Program-made: the position numbers and the translations under genes | Source of the DNA: a virus | Virus record (IMG/VR): IMGVR_UViG_3300025128_000202 | Coordinates: 1 to 30,970 of that record | Direction: 5' to 3' (one strand) | Length of the DNA: 30,970 bases | In this document: piece after piece, positions 6,883 through 10,948 of the stretch | Layout of the letters: the number at the start of each line of letters is the position of its first letter | Numbering within the stretch: the first letter of the stretch is position 1 | Notes under the pieces: generated by a model | The model's input: the letters and a program-made list of their open reading frames with translations, nothing else | The model's database searches: none | Told to the model about the DNA's origin: nothing

Positions 6883-7190
6883 TCTATCATCCAGTCCTTG
6901 CCTACGCTGCTAAAAACCTCGGTTGCGAAATCTTTCGCATCCTGCAATTTTTTGAAGGCTCTGCATTGTGTTCGTGCGCCTTTTACAATTCCTTCTGAGC
7001 GAAGAAAGACGCCATTAATCGTGAGAAGGTATGGCCCACTTTGTTTGTGAATCTTTCCGATCCTTTTTTTTCTAGGGTCGTCAGTTTCGTAGATTACAGT
7101 TGTTTTGAATGGGCCACCGGGATCTGAAAAAGAGATCTCGGCTTCACGTTGCAACACGCCGCTTCTGAAGAGTGGTAAATTTGTTTTCAT
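6873..7190 (-). CDS. Small protein, unknown
   Basis: 105 aa from ATG 7190, which follows the stop of the upstream gene closely (TAACATG); a TTG nine nt further up is less likely. The product contains a DPGGPFKTTVIYETDD segment and a C-terminal KKLQDAKDFATEVF helix, the look of a small alpha/beta domain. No family recognised. Last gene of the operon whose first gene is at 7621-7809. Poor Shine-Dalgarno, so translation is probably coupled to the upstream gene. Confidence 0.65.
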   Translation of the reverse strand: MKTNLPLFRSGVLQREAEISFSDPGGPFKTTVIYETDDPRKKRIGKIHKQSGPYLLTINGVFLRSEGIVKGARTQCRAFKKLQDAKDFATEVFSSVGKDWMIEGA

Positions 7191-7191
7191 G

Positions 7192-7491
7192 TTATTCAAA
7201 GTTCCCGGCGTAGTCAGTCAGGACAACAAATTCATTGGAATCCTCTGATGCTGCATCGTCCAGAACCGCTGTCGAAAATCCAAAAGCGTTTAGAATTTTA
7301 GTAAATAAAAGAGTGTTTGCGTAGCCATCCACGTAATACATGAAATTTCCTTCGTCTTCATACGAGTCGAGCTTAGAATCTTTGATGACTTCAAATCTAT
7401 CAATCTTAGCAAAATAAAAGCTACGGTATGACGATGTATAAAGAAATTCAACATCGCCTATATCAAAACTTAATGTTACTTGCTTGCTCAT
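7192..7491 (-). CDS. Small acidic protein downstream of hammerhead A, unknown
   Basis: 99 aa, starting MSKQVTLSFD and rich in Asp, Phe and Tyr (YTSSYRSFYFAKIDRF). No family recognised. AACCGGAGA lies eight nt before ATG 7491. The predicted hammerhead cleavage site (between 7521 and 7520) would leave this gene with a 29-nt leader carrying only the ribosome-binding site. Tightly coupled to the next gene down (TAACATG). Confidence 0.65.
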   Translation of the reverse strand: MSKQVTLSFDIGDVEFLYTSSYRSFYFAKIDRFEVIKDSKLDSYEDEGNFMYYVDGYANTLLFTKILNAFGFSTAVLDDAASEDSNEFVVLTDYAGNFE

Positions 7492-7504
7492 CTTGTTTTC
7501 TCCG

Positions 7505-7588
7505 GTTAGTGGTTTTCCAAGATCCCGCCTCCTTCGGGATTTCGGCTGGTTACCATCCAGCCTCGTCAGTTGGAAGTTGTTCTCTAAC
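7505..7588 (-). ncRNA. Type I hammerhead ribozyme (element A)
   Basis: Read 5'-3' on the minus strand: outer helix I GTTAG (7588-7584), inner helix I TTCCAA (7575-7570), core CTGACGA (7569-7563), stem II GGCTGG/CCAGCC with a 7-nt loop (7562-7544), core GAAA (7543-7540), stem III TCCCG/CGGGA with a 7-nt loop (7539-7523), then T and the cleavage-site C (7522, 7521), inner helix I TTGGAA (7520-7515) and outer helix I CTAAC (7509-7505). Every required core base is present: CUGANGA, GAAA, the A15.1-U16.1 pair and C17. Helix I is open with an internal loop, as in natural type I hammerheads. It lies between two genes of one operon, with predicted cleavage between 7521 and 7520. Confidence 0.88.
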
Positions 7589-7600
7589 TACAGATTCCAG
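7550..7600 (-). other. Possible 16-aa leader peptide starting at CTG, overlapping hammerhead A
   Basis: TAACCGGGGAGACTGA lies just upstream, with a 15-bp core (7603-7617) identical to the sequence before ATG 9577; here the ATG position holds CTG. The frame CTG...TAA encodes 16 residues beginning LESVVREQL. The last codons run through helix I, the catalytic core and stem II, and the stop falls in loop II. It could be a translated leader or a decayed gene start. Confidence 0.3.
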
Positions 7601-7620
7601 ATCAGTCTCCCCGGTTAAAA

Positions 7621-7809
7621 TTAAGTGGTGACGCTTTCCATCGCATCAAAAAGCTCGTCAAACAAATCAAACTCGTCTTCGGTAGGCTCGGCGTATTTGC
7701 CGTCTTCGATAAGTTTGTTGATAAAATCTTCCATCTCAACAGTCATTTTTGCAGGAAATGCTTCAGCAATTTTTATCATGTCGTTGCGGGTTGTCTTCAG
7801 TCTTAACAT
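7621..7809 (-). CDS. Small acidic protein, unknown
   Basis: 62 aa from ATG 7809, preferred because ACCGGAGAT lies six nt upstream; a longer frame (start 7836) would begin in the leader hairpin. Product starts MLRLKTTRND and continues with an acidic helical half (EDEFDLFDELFDAMESV). No family recognised. First gene of the operon driven by the element at 7851-7901; hammerhead A lies after it, so self-cleavage would separate its mRNA from the two genes downstream. Confidence 0.65.
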   Translation of the reverse strand: MLRLKTTRNDMIKIAEAFPAKMTVEMEDFINKLIEDGKYAEPTEDEFDLFDELFDAMESVTT

Positions 7810-7850
7810 CTTTATCTCCGGTCTCGTGGGCCTCATTGCCCAACACAGAT

Positions 7851-7901
7851 AGTATAGCTAATTGCCGTGTCCATGTATACCTTTTTATACATATTTGTAC
7901 A
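7851..7901 (-). promoter_or_regulatory. Promoter with recurring palindromic operator, operon of 7809
   Basis: Minus strand: TGTACA (7901-7896), inverted repeat ATGTATA-N6-TATACAT (7892-7873), GGACACGG, then a -10 TATACT (7856-7851). The -35 position (TATACA, 7879-7874, 17-nt spacing) lies in the right half of the palindrome, so a bound factor would act on the promoter. The same arrangement occurs at 9619-9672 and, less perfectly, 29961-30007. A short hairpin TGGGC/GCCCA follows in the leader. Confidence 0.65.
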
Positions 7902-7918
7902 CATTATTTAAGATCAAA

Positions 7919-7940
7919 AAAGGGAGCCTAAGCTCCCTTT
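7919..7940. terminator. Bidirectional rho-independent terminator
   Basis: AAAGGGAGC-CTAA-GCTCCCTTT, 9-bp perfect stem, with A-run upstream (T-run for minus) and TTTGTTTT downstream. It ends the minus-strand operon 7944-9577. The same GGGAGC-CTAA-GCTCCC stem-loop is at 6867-6882, a duplicated terminator. Confidence 0.85.
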
Positions 7941-7943
7941 GTT

Positions 7944-8111
7944 TTATTCACACTTCGGTGATATGTCTTTGTAGTCTGGCCAGTAACCGTCGCAGACCAT
8001 CTGAGCGTAATGCTGTTCAGCCAGCACCGCGTCGTCATAGTCCATATTGCCGACGATACCCATCAGCCCCAAAAACAATATTGCTCCTGCAATTACTATC
8101 AGCTTTTTCAT
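7944..8111 (-). CDS. 55-aa single-pass membrane protein
   Basis: Found by eye: ATG 8111 to TAA 7944. N-terminus MKKLIVIAGAILFLGLMGIV is Lys-Lys followed by a hydrophobic segment, a signal anchor or uncleaved signal. The soluble part has DYDDAVLAEQHYAQMVCDGYWPDYK and ends with a second Cys. The combination D-Y-x-D-A ... Y-x-x-M-V-C-x-G-x-W-P-D-Y is familiar from small phage proteins of unknown role, with the C-terminal part presumably periplasmic. ATG directly follows the TGA of the preceding gene, and GGGAGGA is the Shine-Dalgarno. Not an endolysin or classical holin by sequence, though a lysis or superinfection role is conceivable. Confidence 0.7.
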   Translation of the reverse strand: MKKLIVIAGAILFLGLMGIVGNMDYDDAVLAEQHYAQMVCDGYWPDYKDISPKCE

Positions 8112-8372
8112 TCAGTCCTCCCTTAACGAACGAGCTACTGCATCAATGGTGTCAAAAATATCGCCATACAGAGCTGACCTTTTTGGCACATAATAATATC
8201 CCTCTGCGTCTGGATACGGGCCTTTGCCATTACCGAGAGATTGTCGGATTTGACCAACTATTTTGCCTTTAGTTTTAGGTCGTGGCTCTGAACTCATGAC
8301 CGGCAATATCTCTATGTATCCGGTATCTGCAATTTTGACATCCCTTGCAACTAGATATTTTCTTTGGTTCAT
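8112..8372 (-). CDS. Small protein with DUF-like C-terminal helix, unknown
   Basis: 86 aa, starting MNQRKYLVARD; the middle contains GKIVGQIRQSLGNGKGPYPDAEGYYYVPKRSA and the end IDAVARSLRED looks helical. I recognise no family. Good Shine-Dalgarno (TAGGAGAT) eight nt before ATG 8372. The gene is followed directly by the 55-aa membrane protein (TGAATG), so the two are translated together. Confidence 0.65.
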   Translation of the reverse strand: MNQRKYLVARDVKIADTGYIEILPVMSSEPRPKTKGKIVGQIRQSLGNGKGPYPDAEGYYYVPKRSALYGDIFDTIDAVARSLRED

Positions 8373-8387
8373 CTGTATCTCCTAAAG

Positions 8388-8939
8388 TTACAACAAATTT
8401 AATGAGGGTAGTCCCTCTGAAATTTCTTTAATTTCTTTTAGCATCCCAAATTCTTGATCTAACCTCTGAAGCATTTTTTCTTGAAAATTTGAGCTAACAA
8501 GGCTTTCTCTGTGTCCTTGGACTAAAATACCAGAATCAAAGCGCAATCCTTTTTCTAGGCTGTAGAGTAATGCCGCAATTTCGTTTTTGCGTATGTCGGC
8601 GTTTCTTTCTAAAACATTTTTAACAGTGAATGATTCTTCTACTTTTGCTTTTTCGTTAATTAGGGCGCACTCTTTTTCATGCATCTTATTTTTTCTGTCT
8701 TCCTGTAAAGAATAAGAATATTCGTTAACAGCGCTGATCAGATTCGATTTCCACTGTTCCGCAGTGAGTTGATTTATGTAACAGACCATTTCATTCTGAG
8801 GGACTTCTATATGGGGGTTCCTCGCAGATTCTTCATCTGTTTGTTCATAATAAAAATAGCCATCGCCTTGATAAATTACTAGGCTGTTGTCGCTGAACTT
8901 CGCTAGATACTTGTTTAGTTGCTTCATTGTTTTCATCAT
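8388..8939 (-). CDS. Coiled-coil-rich protein downstream of hammerhead B, unknown
   Basis: 183 aa, charged and mostly helical (NKMHEKECALINEKAKVEES, later FQEKMLQRLDQEFGMLKEIK), probably with coiled-coil segments. No family recognised. AACCGGAGA precedes ATG 8939 closely. The predicted hammerhead B cleavage (between 8962 and 8961) would give a 22-nt leader consisting of little more than the ribosome-binding site. Second gene of the operon starting at 9577. Confidence 0.65.
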   Translation of the reverse strand: MMKTMKQLNKYLAKFSDNSLVIYQGDGYFYYEQTDEESARNPHIEVPQNEMVCYINQLTAEQWKSNLISAVNEYSYSLQEDRKNKMHEKECALINEKAKVEESFTVKNVLERNADIRKNEIAALLYSLEKGLRFDSGILVQGHRESLVSSNFQEKMLQRLDQEFGMLKEIKEISEGLPSLNLL

Positions 8940-8955
8940 CTTCTCCGGTTTAGTT

Positions 8956-9010
8956 TTCCAAGACCTTGCGGTTTCGGGGCGGGAACTACCCGCCCCATCA
9001 TCAGTTGGAA
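8956..9010 (-). ncRNA. Type I hammerhead ribozyme-like element (element B)
   Basis: Minus strand 5'-3': helix I TTCCAA (9010-9005), core CTGATGA (9004-8998), one extra T (8997), stem II GGGGCGGG/CCCGCCCC with loop TAGTT (8996-8976), core GAAA (8975-8972), stem III CC/GG capped by GCAA tetraloop (8971-8964), then U16.1 and C17 (8963, 8962), helix I TTGGAA (8961-8956). A second helix I segment TTTA/TAAA can form outside. All core bases are present. The unpaired U between A9 and stem II departs from consensus and may lower activity. It shares helix I and flanking sequence with element A, and starts directly after the TAA stop (9011-9013) of the upstream gene. Confidence 0.75.
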
Positions 9011-9577
9011 TTAAAAGTTGTAATCATAAAAAGCATATGGCCGAGGGGTTAGTCCAAATCTGCTACCCTTGTAAGTCCATTTTTCCATATCACGCTTTGA
9101 GCGCCTGATGCGAAAAACAGGAGCGTCAGTATCGCTTTCATAAGTTACTTTTTGATCGCGCTGGTTTTCAACGTGACCTGAGAAGCCACCAACGTGTTGT
9201 TTGAGATGCGCTATGTCATGCGTTGCTTTCATCTCACGAACTTCAATAGTTTTGTCGCTGATTACTTTGACAATCTCGTAAGCATGAACATCTGAGTAAC
9301 CGTATTCGCTGGCATGAGTATATTTAATGACTTTTTGGTTTATTCTGTAACGATCATCAGCTTTGGCTAATTCTTGTTTCCAGTGAGCTTTATAGATGGC
9401 TGAAGCAGTATTTTGCGTGGCTATCTCATTAGCTAAATAATCCTTCCAATTTTTTACCTCTTGCTCTTTCATAGCCTCGGCTTCTTCGCGGGTTCTAACC
9501 CAGTATGAAGGCCGTTCTTCGGCGCGCCATCCGTCCTCTGTGCGTGTTTCTAGAAAATAGTAAGTAATGTCTATCAT
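9011..9577 (-). CDS. Conserved phage protein ending KGSRFGL...FYDYNF, unknown function
   Basis: 188 aa from ATG 9577, chosen because CCGGGGAGACTGAC precedes it; a longer frame to 9631 would start in a GC hairpin of the leader. N-terminal half: GWRAEERPSYWVRTREEAEA and charged helices. C-terminal half: AYEIVKVISDKTIEVREM, then a His-rich GGFSGH segment, ending WTYKGSRFGLTPRPYAFYDYNF. I recall this C-terminal pattern from many phage and plasmid hypothetical proteins; no activity is known to me. First gene of its operon, separated from the next gene by hammerhead B. Confidence 0.75.
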   Translation of the reverse strand: MIDITYYFLETRTEDGWRAEERPSYWVRTREEAEAMKEQEVKNWKDYLANEIATQNTASAIYKAHWKQELAKADDRYRINQKVIKYTHASEYGYSDVHAYEIVKVISDKTIEVREMKATHDIAHLKQHVGGFSGHVENQRDQKVTYESDTDAPVFRIRRSKRDMEKWTYKGSRFGLTPRPYAFYDYNF

Positions 9578-9594
9578 GTCAGTCTCCCCGGTTA

Positions 9595-9612
9595 GTGGGG
9601 GGCCACCCCCCC
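9595..9612 (-). promoter_or_regulatory. GC hairpin in the leader of the 9577 gene
   Basis: Minus strand GGGGGG-GTGG-CCCCCC lies between the promoter (9619-9672) and the ribosome-binding site. The sister leader (before 7809) has a smaller hairpin at the same place. A 5'-end stabilising hairpin is the simple explanation. Confidence 0.4.
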
Positions 9613-9618
9613 GACACA

Positions 9619-9672
9619 GATATAGTCTCATATTTCCGTGTCCATGTATAGCTTTTTATACATATTTGTACA
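9619..9672 (-). promoter_or_regulatory. Promoter with recurring palindromic operator, operon of 9577
   Basis: Minus strand: TGTACA (9672-9667), ATGTATA-N6-TATACAT (9663-9644), GGACACGG, then TATATC (9624-9619) as a possible -10. From TGTACA to the first G of ACACGG the sequence is nearly identical to the copy at 7865-7901. The downstream ATCTGTGT is also shared, which may mark the transcription start. Confidence 0.6.
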
Positions 9673-9673
9673 T

Positions 9674-9708
9674 ACAATAAGTGATTGATTTGCAATCAGT
9701 TTTATTGT
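9674..9708. promoter_or_regulatory. Nested inverted repeat downstream of the oxygenase gene
   Basis: ACAATAA (9674-9680) / TTATTGT (9702-9708) encloses GATTG (9683-9687) / CAATC (9693-9697). It lies after the oxygenase gene (minus) and just upstream of the 9667 operator. There is no T-tract on the minus side, so it is either an imperfect terminator or a 3'-end stabilising hairpin. Confidence 0.4.
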
Positions 9709-9731
9709 GTAAGCAAAAAGATTGTGTTTTT

Positions 9732-10457
9732 TTAGGAGATGTTGTTGATCAATTCAACAATTCTTGATTTGTCACACAGCCAAAAAACCATCAGGTATCG
9801 ATCACCCTTGCCAACGGGCAGGCCACGGTGGTTGTGCGTGAATGATGGGAAGATAAGTGCGTGTCCATTAGGCAGTGGCTTGAGTTTGCCGTGATTGTGA
9901 AACTCTGTGCCACCGCCCGTGTAGTCGCCTGTATTCAACGGAACCACCACACTGATGTCAGCACTCTCATCATGATGCCAATGGCCCATGTCCCGTTCTT
10001 CAATGTTGTAATTTGCTATTTGAATGGTAGCGGGATCTGGGCAACTGCGTTGCCAAATTGACATGATGACCGGGTTAATAATGTTGCGAACAACGAACCA
10101 CATGTTGTGGTAAAGCTGTGGACAACGCTCCATCAAAACTATTTCAGGAATTTGCCTAAGCTTGTCTTCATCTTCATTGCCCTCAAATCCAAACTCCTTT
10201 TTCATATGCTCTATCTCCTCTACCATCATCTTGCACCAGCTACGCCTGAAGATTGGCATGGTGTAGACATCAGGGAATGGATTGCTCAGCATTTTATGGA
10301 TTGGCGTTTTCTTCATTTTGCCAACACCCTTCTGTGCCGCGTACTTAGTAATGATAGGCAGAGAGTCCTGAACCGCCTTGTAAGTGTTCTGGTTTATCAT
10401 CCAGTGGCTCTGCATTGAGAGCATGTAATTTTTTAACTGATACATATGTTTGCACAT
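9732..10457 (-). CDS. 2-oxoglutarate/Fe(II) dioxygenase, prolyl-4-hydroxylase-like
   Basis: 241 aa. The C-terminal half carries the jelly-roll iron site: H161-x-D163 in GHWHHDESAD, the Gly-rich TGGGTEF strand, and a distal His in SFTHNHRGLPVGKGDR (H208/H210) followed by R220, which would bind 2-oxoglutarate. This family hydroxylates protein or nucleic-acid side chains using O2 and 2OG; phage versions have unknown substrates. The N-terminal 110 residues are helical. It is a monocistronic minus-strand gene facing two small plus-strand genes. ATG 10457 has no good Shine-Dalgarno. Confidence 0.85.
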   Translation of the reverse strand: MCKHMYQLKNYMLSMQSHWMINQNTYKAVQDSLPIITKYAAQKGVGKMKKTPIHKMLSNPFPDVYTMPIFRRSWCKMMVEEIEHMKKEFGFEGNEDEDKLRQIPEIVLMERCPQLYHNMWFVVRNIINPVIMSIWQRSCPDPATIQIANYNIEERDMGHWHHDESADISVVVPLNTGDYTGGGTEFHNHGKLKPLPNGHALIFPSFTHNHRGLPVGKGDRYLMVFWLCDKSRIVELINNIS

Positions 10458-10490
10458 TGTCGCAAATTTTTATAGAATGATCCACAATGT
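10454..10490. promoter_or_regulatory. Inverted repeat in the divergent promoter region of the oxygenase gene
   Basis: ACATTGT (10454-10460) and ACAATGT (10484-10490) flank an AT-rich TTCTATAAAAATTT stretch that could hold a minus-strand -10 (TATAAA). The right arm of the repeat includes the oxygenase start codon (10455-10457), suggesting an operator. No -35 is convincing. Confidence 0.35.
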
Positions 10491-10511
10491 TTAAATCACA
10501 AAAGTGTAAAA

Positions 10512-10694
10512 ATGGAAAATGCCGAACAAGAAGTAAATCTGAAAACTAGAAAAAGTTTGGCTCTAGATGTTCGTACTTACAACATGTTGCAAGACATTTG
10601 TAACAGCGAGACTCGAACCAAAATTGATCAGTTGAAGGTTTTAATTGAAAGAGAGCATCAGCGTCTCAATTTGGCGGAACGAGTTAGCGCGTGA
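10512..10694 (+). CDS. 60-aa helical protein, possibly a DNA-binding regulator
   Basis: 60 aa. The segment LKTRKSLALDVRTYNMLQDI followed by ETRTKIDQLKVLIEREHQRL has the look of a small ribbon-helix-helix or other two-helix regulator (short strand LALDV, then two helices), but this is a visual guess. The Shine-Dalgarno is poor. Its stop overlaps the GTG start of the next gene (GTGA), so the two are coupled. Divergent from the oxygenase gene and sharing its operator-like region. Confidence 0.6.
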   Translation: MENAEQEVNLKTRKSLALDVRTYNMLQDICNSETRTKIDQLKVLIEREHQRLNLAERVSA

Positions 10695-10948
10695 ATTTTT
10701 TTGGGCGCAATAAAAAGTTTGTTCCACAGACTTATCAGCCGGTGCTTGAAGCAAAAGAAGTTATCGAGCTTTTTTCAAGGCTTACCCTTCACCACCAAGC
10801 CGCGCTTATGCGTTTGATTTCACGAAATCTGGTTATACAGGTAAATGGTGAACAACACATGGGTTACGAGTTTAATTACGACGTAGACAACGCTGTTATT
10901 TTAGTTCAAGAGTCTGAGCCACAAGGCGAGTTGGAACTAGAGTCTTAA
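10691..10948 (+). CDS. Small protein, unknown
   Basis: 85 aa, GTG start within the GTGA overlap of the upstream gene. Starts MNFFGRNKKFV; the middle (EVIELFSRLTLHHQAALMRLI) is a helix pair, and the C-terminus is acidic. No family recognised. It ends tail-to-tail with the 896-aa gene: the two TAA stop codons share the palindrome TTAA (10945-10948), leaving no room for a terminator. Confidence 0.6.
   Translation: MNFFGRNKKFVPQTYQPVLEAKEVIELFSRLTLHHQAALMRLISRNLVIQVNGEQHMGYEFNYDVDNAVILVQESEPQGELELES

Noticed and set aside
9578-9631. N-terminal extension of the 188-aa gene
   Set aside because: The extension would begin in a GC leader hairpin without a ribosome-binding site, whereas ATG 9577 has one.
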